64,000 nucleotides of DNA from Lachnotalea glycerini (GTDB lineage Bacteria; Bacillota; Clostridia; Lachnospirales; Lachnospiraceae), in assembly GCF_003201285.1 (NCBI RefSeq), contig NZ_QICS01000003.1:62001-126000 (forward strand). The letters run 5' to 3'. The position numbers and the translations under genes were made by a program. The notes beneath the pieces are model-generated. The model searched no databases and had not been told where the DNA came from. It was given only the letters and a program-made list of their open reading frames with translations. Of this stretch, positions 27,736 through 35,515 are shown in pieces (within the stretch, counting starts at the first letter, position 1; every line of letters begins with the position of its first letter).

Positions 27736-29427
27736 TTAATTTGCATTTGTAGTAAATGCCTTGATTCTTGGTGTCATCTGATCAGCACTCATATCCTCCC
27801 AGGAAGCATTCTTCCAATATTTTTGGAAGCTTTGACCTGACTGCATTTCGCTTGTAAATTTAATCCAGTTTCCGTTGTTATATGAATAGTCACAGAAGTA
27901 ATTTACATAATTGCTTGATCTTTTTGATAAAGTAACTACCACAGAAAATTTTTCTCCATCCTTGATTGTGATGGAATCACTTAATGGAACTGTATAATAT
28001 CCTACATAAGAGGTTTGTCCCGTTTTAGGCTTAGTCAGCATTGCTGTTCCACTTGTTGGATCATTTGCATTCGTTGGATTTTTATATATTTGGATGCTAT
28101 AGTTTACATTTACATCATATAGGGCAAAGGATACTGCATTTATTGTTTCTTTTTTGCCTGGATTTCCACTAGCAGTAAAAATGTTAGCTATACTTCCGCC
28201 ATTATAAACGGAATAAGCGTAAGTACCATTTGAACCATCGTATTGGTAATTGTGGTCATAATTGTCAGCTGCTTCAAAATCAAATACAAAAGCCTGTGAA
28301 TAATCAGAGTCATTAAAAGCTGCATCTTCATAAGAAATCCAGAAGTAGCCTGAATCTCCAAAAGAAGTTCCCCAACTGTTTTTCACTAACCAAGCTCCAT
28401 TTGAAGATGGTCTGTGTGCCTGATTAAATTTGGTTTTACTAAAAGAATCATCCCAGCCTACAATAATAATGGCATGATTTGAAGAATATCTACCATCATA
28501 ATAATAAGCTTTGTTTGTACTGTTATAATATGTAGTTGAATCATTCGAAGTCTGATCACTAAGATAAGAGGTAGAGATTGCTCCGTAATTCATAATCAAC
28601 TGCTTCACATCACTTCTATCTGTCATATTAACCCAGAATGCATTCTGCATGTGATATGCGTCATCATAAGCAAGGCTGCTATCTAATGTAAGATTTTCAC
28701 TGGCATTCTCATAAGGTGCTTTGGATTCTAATGCTGTTCCGCACCAGCCTGCCAACGCAAAAGTAGTGAATGCGCTGTTTCCGCCTCTGTTTAAATAGCT
28801 CTGAGATACTGCCTTTGTACTGTCTCCTTCTGTGTTACCAAGTGGATCTGTCACTGTGTGATAGAAAAAATAAGCCAATTGCAATTCAGACAAATCCAAC
28901 GTGTTACCAGCTAAGCCTTTCTTTACGATATTTGCTTCCGCTACACCAATAGCCGAAAATGCCCAACAAGTACCCCAAGTACCTTGATTTCTCACTGGAG
29001 TAACATATCCATATGTTCTTGAATCATAACTTGTCGGCAGTGTTCCACACTGATTTGGTAAATATGTTCCATCGTAAAGGCTTGGTATCATTAAATTATC
29101 AACACTATTGTAGGTCATTTGCCTTTTTGGAATTTCTATTTCTTCACCCGTTTCAGCCTCCATTATTACTTCGGAATTCTCGTTCGTACTTTTGTCTTCT
29201 ATATCTTCTGTATTTTCTGTATTTTCTGTATTTTCTGTATTTTCTGTATTTTCTGTATCCTCAGCACCCATAACAGCCAAGTCCTCTTCTTGTTCCATAT
29301 CCTCCTGCATTTGCTCTTGTGACTGTACACTTGCCGATGCAATAACGTCAGTCATATTAAGAGTACTAGCAGTCAATAAGGCTGCCATGAATATCGCTTT
29401 TCCTTTTAATAATAAATTTTTTCTCAT
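27736..29427 (-). CDS. secreted C1 (papain) protease with lectin-like domain, no FN3
   Basis: A 563-residue paralogue of the two flanking proteases. It has a signal peptide (about 1-31), an acidic region with ENT repeats (about 58-72), and the pre-catalytic motif VDNLMIPSLYDG (109-120). The C1 domain has Cys154 in GTWGTCWAFSAIG, His in SNHAIIIVGWDD and Asn in VKNSWGTSFGDSGYFWISYE. A lectin-like beta domain ends the protein at IKAFTTNAN. It lacks the C-terminal Ig/FN3 modules of its neighbours, so surface attachment must differ or it is released. AGGAG stands 8 bases before the ATG; terminators on both sides suggest separate transcription. Confidence 0.85.
   Translation of the reverse strand: MRKNLLLKGKAIFMAALLTASTLNMTDVIASASVQSQEQMQEDMEQEEDLAVMGAEDTENTENTENTENTENTEDIEDKSTNENSEVIMEAETGEEIEIPKRQMTYNSVDNLMIPSLYDGTYLPNQCGTLPTSYDSRTYGYVTPVRNQGTWGTCWAFSAIGVAEANIVKKGLAGNTLDLSELQLAYFFYHTVTDPLGNTEGDSTKAVSQSYLNRGGNSAFTTFALAGWCGTALESKAPYENASENLTLDSSLAYDDAYHMQNAFWVNMTDRSDVKQLIMNYGAISTSYLSDQTSNDSTTYYNSTNKAYYYDGRYSSNHAIIIVGWDDSFSKTKFNQAHRPSSNGAWLVKNSWGTSFGDSGYFWISYEDAAFNDSDYSQAFVFDFEAADNYDHNYQYDGSNGTYAYSVYNGGSIANIFTASGNPGKKETINAVSFALYDVNVNYSIQIYKNPTNANDPTSGTAMLTKPKTGQTSYVGYYTVPLSDSITIKDGEKFSVVVTLSKRSSNYVNYFCDYSYNNGNWIKFTSEMQSGQSFQKYWKNASWEDMSADQMTPRIKAFTTNAN
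29209..29262 (-). repeat. 9-base tandem repeat encoding ENT units
   Basis: Consecutive 9-base copies encode Glu-Asn-Thr, giving ENTENTENTENTENTE in the acidic linker of the second protease. Confidence 0.8.
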
Positions 29428-29512
29428 CTAGCTTCTCCTCTCTTTAAATTGATGCCTATATGTTAACATATTAATTGTAACTCTTTTGTCTATTTGTTTC
29501 AACGCTTTATTG

Positions 29513-29562
29513 CAAAAAAATACGGTTTCATATTTTTTTAATAAACAAAACCGTATTTTTAT
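29513..29562 (-). terminator. intrinsic terminator after protease paralogue 1
   Basis: On the minus strand AAAATACGGTTT pairs with AAACCGTATTTT and continues into TTTG. It begins about 6 bases past the stop. Confidence 0.85.
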
Positions 29563-29567
29563 AATAT

Positions 29568-32282
29568 TTATTTAATTTTCACTGTTATTACTTTACTGTA
29601 ACCACTGTATACTTTATTGCCTGATACCGTTTTATAAGTTCTGATTTTAAAATAATATCGTTTGTTTTTCGTTAGCTTGCTTTTAGTATAGGAAACCGTT
29701 TTTCCTTTTTTTATGGTTTTTATCAACGAATAACCTGAAGATTTTTTAGTAGACATATAAATCTCATAGCCACTTGCTCCTGATACCTTTTCCCAGGTAA
29801 GCTTTGCTTTCTTACTTAAAGCAGATACTGATAACGTTGGCTTTTCTGTCTTTGTGCTAGTCTGGAATACAGCGGAGTACGAACCATATTTCTTTTTGCC
29901 ATTTATTTTTACATAAGCCCTAACCTTATATTTATAGGTGGTTGCAACGGTTAATGACTTATTATTGTATGTCGTTTTGCTTGCCTTGCTGTTTGTCCCG
30001 ATTTTCTCATATTTCTTAGTCTCTGTATTATATCGGTAAATCTCGTAGCCGCCTACCCCGTTTTGTTTTGTCCAACTAAGTTTAACTGATGTGGTGGATT
30101 GTGAGGCTGCTTTCAATCCATTAACCTTACCTATCTTCCCAGTGACAGTACAAGCAGCCGTTAAACCATTTGACGTTTCTGCTGTAATGGTTGCTGTTCC
30201 AATGCCTGTTCCGGTTACAGTACCGTTTGCATCCACAGTAGCCACTGCTTCATTGGAAGAACTCCAGGTAACACTTGTCTCTGTAGTCGCTGACGGTGTA
30301 ATGGAAGCTGTTAATGCTGCACTATCTCCCGCTTTTAGAGTAATCGAAGTATTGTTAAGAGATATCCCTGTTGGATAAATCTGATCAATATCCGTAGTAA
30401 ATGCCTTAATTCTTGCAGTTGCATTTTCTAAACCTAAATCATCCCAAGAGGAGCCTGAATTCCATTTAACAAAGCTTTGTCCCGCCTCACAGGCATTGGT
30501 GAAGTTTATCCAGCCAGCATTTGCATAGCTATAATCGAAGAAAAAGTAAACTCCATCACTCGCTTGACGAGAAAGAGTTATTACTACAGAAAATGTGCTG
30601 CCTTCCCCTATAGATACCGCCTCATCCAGTGGTACTGTATAATATCCTACATAAGAGGTTCTTCCCGTTTTAGGCGAAGAAAGCATAGCTGTTCCACTTG
30701 TTGGATCCTGCGAATTAGTTAAATTTGTATAAATCTGAATTTGATAGTCGACATTAATATCGTAAAGTGCAAAGGATACTGCTTTGATTTGCTCTGCGCC
30801 ATCTGAATTTGCCTTAGCAGTAAATACATTGGAGATACTTCCACCGTTATAAATGCCATAAGAACGTATACCACAAGAGCCATCATATTGATAATTATGA
30901 TCATAATTATTAGCTGACTCCATATCAAATACATAAGCTTGCGAATAGCCCTCACTCGTAAACGCACTGTCCTGATAGGATATCCAAAAATATCCCGAAT
31001 CGCCAAAATCACTTCCCCAACTGTTCTTTACCAGCCAGGCTCCATTGGAGGATGGACGGTGTTCTTCGTTGAAATTACTAGCATTAAAGGAATCATCCCA
31101 GCCCACAATTGTAATTGCATGGTTAGAGTTATATTGATTATCGTAATAATATGCATATGTTGAACCGTTATAGTATGTAGTAGTATAGTTATATAACTGA
31201 TCACTATAGTAAGAAGTCGCAACCGCTCCATAATTCATAATCATGTTTTTTACTTCCGAAGTATCAAGCATATTAATCCAATATGCATTTTGTAAGTGAT
31301 AATCATCATTAAATGCTAAGCTATCGTCTAGTGCATAGCTATCATAGGTTGCTGCCTCATATGGTGCTTTTGATTCATCTGATGCACCAATCCAGCTGGC
31401 AAGTGCAAAGGTTGTAAAAGCACTGTTGCCTCCTTGATCCAGATAACTGTCCGTCAATGGCTGTGTACAGTCACCTGCTGTATTTCCAAGCGGGTCTGTA
31501 ACTGTATGATAAAAGAAGTATGCTAATTGTAACTCTGATAAATTAAGCGTACTTCCGGCTAGTCCTTTTTTCACAATATTAGCCTCTGCCATTCCTAATG
31601 CTGCAAATGACCAACATGTTCCCCAAGTTCCCTGATCTCTCACCGGGGTAATATATCCATAATCTCTGGAATCATATTTTGATGGCAGACTTCCTTGTTG
31701 ATTAGGTACATAGGTGCCATCATAAAGAGTAGGAATCGTAAGATCATCTACACTATTATATCCCATATGTCTTTCTACGATCTCTTCTGACTCTTTCGTT
31801 TTGGTATCTGTTTTTGTACTATCTTCGGTTATCGTTTGCGTACTTGTGTCCTGACTATCTGTCAATGTTGTATTGCTGCTTTCAGTGGTTGTATCTGTTG
31901 CAGCCACTGTACTATCTGTTGCATTGGTACTATCTGTCGTAGTACTATCGCTTGCTTCGGTATTATCTGTTGTCTCAGTATTCTCTGTTGTACTAGTGCT
32001 GTCCGTTGTCTCGGTATTCTCTGTTGTACTGGTACTGTCCGTTGTTTCGGTATTCTCTGTTGTACTGGTACTGTCCGTTGTTTCGGTATTCTCTGTTGTA
32101 CTGGTACTGTCCGTTGTTTCGGTATTCTCTGTTGTATCGGTACTATCCGTTTCTGTAATATCTGTAACCTGTGTTGTTGAAGGCGTTGTTTGAGTTGCTA
32201 TGGCTGTTATATCAAATGTACTTAAAGTCACACACGCAGCTAAAGCAATTGCCTGTACTTTCATTAAAAATCTCTTCTTCAT
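29568..32282 (-). CDS. secreted C1 (papain) protease with lectin-like, BIG2 and FN3-like domains
   Basis: This is the largest of the three paralogues, 904 residues. It has a signal peptide (about 1-29), a Ser/Thr/Glu-rich stalk with 12-residue repeats (about 50-105), and the pre-catalytic motif VDDLTIPTLYDG (178-189). The C1 domain has Cys223 (GTWGTCWSFAALG), His388 (NSNHAITIVGWDD) and Asn420 (LVKNSWGSDFGDSG). A lectin-like domain runs to about 640, then a BIG2 Ig-like domain (LNNTSITLKAGDSAALTASI, WSSSNEAVATVD), then two FN3-like modules to the end. It is probably a cell-surface or extracellular protease. It follows the lipoprotein gene by 16 bases with AGGAGG, so the two are co-transcribed. 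Confidence 0.87.
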   Translation of the reverse strand: MKKRFLMKVQAIALAACVTLSTFDITAIATQTTPSTTQVTDITETDSTDTTENTETTDSTSTTENTETTDSTSTTENTETTDSTSTTENTETTDSTSTTENTETTDNTEASDSTTTDSTNATDSTVAATDTTTESSNTTLTDSQDTSTQTITEDSTKTDTKTKESEEIVERHMGYNSVDDLTIPTLYDGTYVPNQQGSLPSKYDSRDYGYITPVRDQGTWGTCWSFAALGMAEANIVKKGLAGSTLNLSELQLAYFFYHTVTDPLGNTAGDCTQPLTDSYLDQGGNSAFTTFALASWIGASDESKAPYEAATYDSYALDDSLAFNDDYHLQNAYWINMLDTSEVKNMIMNYGAVATSYYSDQLYNYTTTYYNGSTYAYYYDNQYNSNHAITIVGWDDSFNASNFNEEHRPSSNGAWLVKNSWGSDFGDSGYFWISYQDSAFTSEGYSQAYVFDMESANNYDHNYQYDGSCGIRSYGIYNGGSISNVFTAKANSDGAEQIKAVSFALYDINVDYQIQIYTNLTNSQDPTSGTAMLSSPKTGRTSYVGYYTVPLDEAVSIGEGSTFSVVITLSRQASDGVYFFFDYSYANAGWINFTNACEAGQSFVKWNSGSSWDDLGLENATARIKAFTTDIDQIYPTGISLNNTSITLKAGDSAALTASITPSATTETSVTWSSSNEAVATVDANGTVTGTGIGTATITAETSNGLTAACTVTGKIGKVNGLKAASQSTTSVKLSWTKQNGVGGYEIYRYNTETKKYEKIGTNSKASKTTYNNKSLTVATTYKYKVRAYVKINGKKKYGSYSAVFQTSTKTEKPTLSVSALSKKAKLTWEKVSGASGYEIYMSTKKSSGYSLIKTIKKGKTVSYTKSKLTKNKRYYFKIRTYKTVSGNKVYSGYSKVITVKIK
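31975..32154 (-). repeat. 36-base tandem repeat in the protease stalk
   Basis: Five units start at 31975, 32011, 32047, 32083 and 32119, exactly 36 bases apart, encoding repeats of ENTETTDSTSTT. They are near identical at DNA level, so unit number may vary between strains. Confidence 0.9.
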
Positions 32283-32298
32283 ATGTTCCTCCTATTAA

Positions 32299-32637
32299 TT
32301 AGTCCTCATGAATGCTCGGCACCTTAATATCCACATCATGATACGTGTTCTTATAATTTTTATCCTTACTCTCCTCATCATTTTGATCACTTGTGTTATT
32401 CTCATCCTGATTTTGTTTGGCGTCCTCTTCACTTTGTGGATTCGTTACATCTGCTTCATCTGTTAAGACCGCATTATCCCCTGCTGCGTCAGTATTTGCA
32501 GTTGTATCCTCAGCAGCATCCTCTTCACTTTGCATATCGGTTGTATTAACTACTTCTTTATCTGCATTCTTTGACTTACACGAAGCTGCAATGATCGCTA
32601 GTATTCCAATTCCTACCAATAACCATTTTTTATTCAT
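32299..32637 (-). CDS. small acidic lipoprotein
   Basis: A 112-residue protein with a lipoprotein signal (WLLVGIGILAIIAASC, lipobox Cys20), then a disordered, highly acidic Asp/Glu/Asn/Thr region with two copies of QSEEDA. The final segment, YHDVDIKVPSIHED, resembles the motif just before the catalytic domain of the neighbouring proteases (VDDLTIPTLYDG, VDNLMIPSLYDG). It is first in a unit with the 904-residue protease, 16 bases apart, with AGGTGAG before its ATG. No family is recognised. It could be a membrane-tethered partner or inhibitor of the protease, which is inference from position and motif only. Confidence 0.7.
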   Translation of the reverse strand: MNKKWLLVGIGILAIIAASCKSKNADKEVVNTTDMQSEEDAAEDTTANTDAAGDNAVLTDEADVTNPQSEEDAKQNQDENNTSDQNDEESKDKNYKNTYHDVDIKVPSIHED

Positions 32638-32840
32638 TTTCTCACCTCTTTACTAATAATTAGATAAAAATTATCTATTCTAATCATACCCTATACAGTA
32701 AAAGCCTTCAATCCCTTTTTATGTAAAAAATTGTTTCTTTTATTGCAGCTTAATCACACCTATGCAACAAAGCGGACAAGTCCGCTTCCTAATCCCTCAC
32801 TCATGAGGAACTTGACCGCTTTGCCGCGTCGAATGCTGTC

Positions 32841-32940
32841 ACGCAGTGACATTTTCCACTTGCATTCGTGTGCATTGTGAGTTTATTTTATAGAATTCAA
32901 TACTTTTATACGTTACCAAAACAAGGTCTTTCCTATGAAA
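32841..32940 (-). repeat. dispersed 3'-end repeat, copy R6 (longest)
   Basis: The last 91 bases match R9 (48657-48747) at about nine in ten positions, and the first 35 match R5 (17765-17799) at 34. It contains TAGAATTCAATACTTTTATA, then CGTTACCAAAACAAGG, then TCTTTCCTATGAAA. It lies directly downstream of the SGNH gene terminator on the minus strand. Further upstream-side sequence (32765-32840) has GCGGAC/GTCCGC and related hairpins. Confidence 0.88.
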
Positions 32941-32942
32941 AA

Positions 32943-32989
32943 ATAAAAAGCACTGTAAAACAACAAAAATACGTTATTTTACAGCACTT
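32943..32989 (-). terminator. intrinsic terminator of the SGNH hydrolase gene
   Basis: On the minus strand GTGCTGTAAAA pairs with TTTTACAGTGC and is followed by TTTTTATTTTTT. Confidence 0.9.
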
Positions 32990-32999
32990 ATATTATTTA

Positions 33000-34211
33000 T
33001 TACCACTCATGTATCGTTCCGCAAAGAGTACTATATATACTGTCTGCAATCTGCTTATACCCTGCTACTCCAGGATGAATACCATTATCCGGAACCTCCT
33101 CAGATGCTGTGGTATAAGGACTTGCAGCTTGTGTATCGGTATTAAAATCATTTTCACTATCATGAGAAATTGCCGCTGGCACTATATACACCTTATTGTA
33201 ATCTGCAAGATGTTCAGCTAAATAAACCATTAGATTAAATATTTTAGTATCTTCTTCATATTTATATCTGCCAGGTAAAACTGCCAGATCATGACTATTC
33301 TGCCAGGAACCGATTCCATCCTGATTAGACATATAAATTGTATTCACCATATAGATAGGAATATCAGGATCAGCCTCTCTTATTAGATCAATTATCTTTA
33401 TGATATCATCTCCATTTGGAGTAGGATCAACATCCGCACCATTCGTTCCTAAAAATATTTCAACAACATCCGGATCACATCCTGTTGTCGTTTTATAATA
33501 ATTCCAATCAAATTGATTTGTCTCCTTATTAAAAAACGGTTGAAGCGGCTCACCGCTTTCATACTCAAAATGTGTTTCTGTTAAATAGTCGGCTGCCGAA
33601 AATCCGGCTCTTGCTTCACATTTGTATCCATCAATATCTCTGGTACCTACAAATTCAATATTATCTCCTGACAATTGTGCCATATGCAAATAGGTATTTG
33701 CATCTGAGGATAAACTATCTCCAATCGTAAGCCACGAAATCTTTTGAGGCAAACTATTATTTACAATGGACAGCACTGTGCTTTTCGTGGCTATCAGATT
33801 CATTTTATTATCATATATATCAAATTCAAGCGGATACTCACCAATCAATTCATCTGTTCCCGTAATTGAGAATTTTCTTTCCATGTTCTTTCCAATGTCG
33901 CATACCCATGTCACATTATAAGTATCAATTTGTTCACCTATTGAAGTAATCTGACTGTCATACAGCTCTGTAGTAACTCCTGACGCAACATAAATAACAT
34001 CTGGAAGATAGATGGAAATATTATCCTGATATGCATCTATTTTTGCATTAGTCTCCTCATAGCTCGTATCAAGCTGCGTTTTCAGTGCAGCAAGTGCGTG
34101 ATTTAAGCTATTAATTTTAAAGAATTCATACACTAATAGCCCAATGATAAGTACAAATGTAACATATAATGCTACTCGTTGTGCTTTTTTCATTCGAATT
34201 TTTTTGTTCAT
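33000..34211 (-). CDS. membrane-anchored SGNH/GDSL hydrolase
   Basis: A 403-residue protein with one N-terminal membrane anchor (about 11-31), a short coiled coil, an all-beta region (about 65-155) and an SGNH hydrolase domain. SGNH blocks are visible: block I WLTIGDSLSSD (Ser nucleophile), a Gly in RAGFSAADYL, block III IFLGTNGAD (Asn), block V DNGIHPGVAGYKQIADSIY (Asp and His). It therefore likely deacylates a carbohydrate or lipid outside the cell. Specificity is not readable. GAGGAG lies about 10 bases before the ATG. It is adjacent to the secreted-protease island and has its own terminator. Confidence 0.82.
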   Translation of the reverse strand: MNKKIRMKKAQRVALYVTFVLIIGLLVYEFFKINSLNHALAALKTQLDTSYEETNAKIDAYQDNISIYLPDVIYVASGVTTELYDSQITSIGEQIDTYNVTWVCDIGKNMERKFSITGTDELIGEYPLEFDIYDNKMNLIATKSTVLSIVNNSLPQKISWLTIGDSLSSDANTYLHMAQLSGDNIEFVGTRDIDGYKCEARAGFSAADYLTETHFEYESGEPLQPFFNKETNQFDWNYYKTTTGCDPDVVEIFLGTNGADVDPTPNGDDIIKIIDLIREADPDIPIYMVNTIYMSNQDGIGSWQNSHDLAVLPGRYKYEEDTKIFNLMVYLAEHLADYNKVYIVPAAISHDSENDFNTDTQAASPYTTASEEVPDNGIHPGVAGYKQIADSIYSTLCGTIHEW

Positions 34212-34285
34212 TTCTTAATGGCTCCTCTATCGTAAAATACACCATTAGTATATCGTAAAATATTCCATTTTTCAATCTAATCCGA

Positions 34286-35239
34286 CTAATAAAGTTTGCC
34301 ACTTCCTTCTTTCATTTCCAATGCTAATACTCTTTTGGATGTAACTGGATGTGAGGCCCCTAAATTATAACACCAGACAAAGAATCCCTTGACCTTTTTG
34401 GCATTTTCAATGTAATCTGCTTTGTCAACATTCTTATATAAATGGATTCCAGCTGTCAAAGCCATCATCGCTTCAATGCCATCACTGCCTGACAGTTTCT
34501 GTGCTAATCTGTCACAACTGTATTCCCTTGTTCTTGATGCAATTTTAGAAAGAATCGGGATCATATTTGCAAAGAGTATCAAATAATTATAGTGAAGCTT
34601 TGCATGTGAATAGCGTATATGAGATATTTCATGAGCTATAATAAATCTTAACGATTCCATATCATGATGCTCTCGATATGCCACCTCCACCAAATCAGCA
34701 TATAATTCAATATATTGCTTAAACGGAATACAAGTCGCAAATGCATTCAATATTCCGTTTCCCTGTACTAAATAGATGGCCGGAGCCTCTTTCAAACCGA
34801 GTTTTTGTGTATATTCTTCTACAATTTCATATATCTCTGGAAAATTTTTCTCTGTAATTCTTACTGACATGCTTCGAAACTGAGCATACATATAATTGAG
34901 GATAAACGGAAACGCTATCATTAACCCTACAATAACACCTGCCATCATAAGAGAGTCGGGAAATTCATCCACTTTATCTTGCAGCTTCTTGGTTGCGGAC
35001 TCACTTGTCTCAGTTGTCTGGTCTATTGTATTAAAGCAGGTCATGGCCGTATCTTTAAGCTCAACGAAATAATCCTTATTCTGATTGGTTTCTGTCATAA
35101 ACCAAACTAAAATTCCTATTACAAAAATAAAATTGAGAACCACTAATCTGCGATACCAGCGTTTTTCCGCTTTATGTCTGCATTTATTAATCTCTTGCTG
35201 ATCCATTACTACATAATTAACGTCATTTTTTTTATCCAT
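34286..35239 (-). CDS. M48-family membrane zinc metallopeptidase
   Basis: A 317-residue protein with two hydrophobic helices (about 35-57 and 96-118) before an M48 (Ste24/HtpX-like) peptidase domain. The zinc site is IIAHEISHIRYSH (HExxH), with EYSCDRLAQKLSG supplying the third ligand Glu and Asp. The C-terminus has the M48 motif LGASHPVTSKRVLAL. It probably degrades damaged membrane or surface proteins. ATG 35239 is used because GGAG lies 9 bases upstream. A 19-base palindrome just upstream (35261-35279), plus a repeated half-site, suggests a dedicated repressor. Confidence 0.88.
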   Translation of the reverse strand: MDKKNDVNYVVMDQQEINKCRHKAEKRWYRRLVVLNFIFVIGILVWFMTETNQNKDYFVELKDTAMTCFNTIDQTTETSESATKKLQDKVDEFPDSLMMAGVIVGLMIAFPFILNYMYAQFRSMSVRITEKNFPEIYEIVEEYTQKLGLKEAPAIYLVQGNGILNAFATCIPFKQYIELYADLVEVAYREHHDMESLRFIIAHEISHIRYSHAKLHYNYLILFANMIPILSKIASRTREYSCDRLAQKLSGSDGIEAMMALTAGIHLYKNVDKADYIENAKKVKGFFVWCYNLGASHPVTSKRVLALEMKEGSGKLY

Positions 35240-35260
35240 AATTCTTATCTCCATTTCTAA

Positions 35261-35297
35261 TATCACTTTAAAAGTGATAAGTCATTTTCTATCACTT
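35261..35297 (-). promoter_or_regulatory. palindromic operator candidate upstream of the M48 gene
   Basis: TATCACTTTAAAAGTGATA (35261-35279) is a perfect palindrome around one central base, and the half-site TATCACTT recurs at 35290-35297. It lies between the ribosome binding site and the likely promoter of the M48 gene. The bound protein is unknown. Confidence 0.5.
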
Positions 35298-35406
35298 ATA
35301 TCAATCTTATCAGAAATGAATTAAATATGTTGTATTTTGTTGTGAACGGTAACCAATTTGTAGTGAAATGTAACGAAGTATTTTCTTGCAGGCACTCTCA
35401 CGAGCC

Positions 35407-35495
35407 GCATTTGCGAATATTTACTTCCTTATCCGCGTCTGTGATCCAGGAATCAAACTTTTTTACGTTACCATAGCAAGGTCTTTCCTTTGAAA
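35407..35495 (-). repeat. dispersed 3'-end repeat, copy R7
   Basis: It joins two modules: GCATTTGCGAA...TACTTCCTTATCCGC (shared with R3) and TTTACGTTACCATAGCAAGG followed by TCTTTCC (shared with R2, R6 and R9). It lies just downstream of the histidine kinase gene on the minus strand. Confidence 0.75.
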
Positions 35496-35515
35496 TAAAA
35501 ATAAGTCTAAATTAC

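Noticed and set aside
31975-32154. Regularly spaced 36-base repeats suggesting a CRISPR array
   Set aside because: There are no unique spacers; the units are head-to-tail and in frame within a protease gene.
31836-32193. Plus-strand frames rich in Cys/Ile or Val/Ser opposite the 904-residue protease gene
   Set aside because: They are the reverse reading of the 36-base coding repeats of the protease stalk; no ribosome binding site and no independent codon structure.
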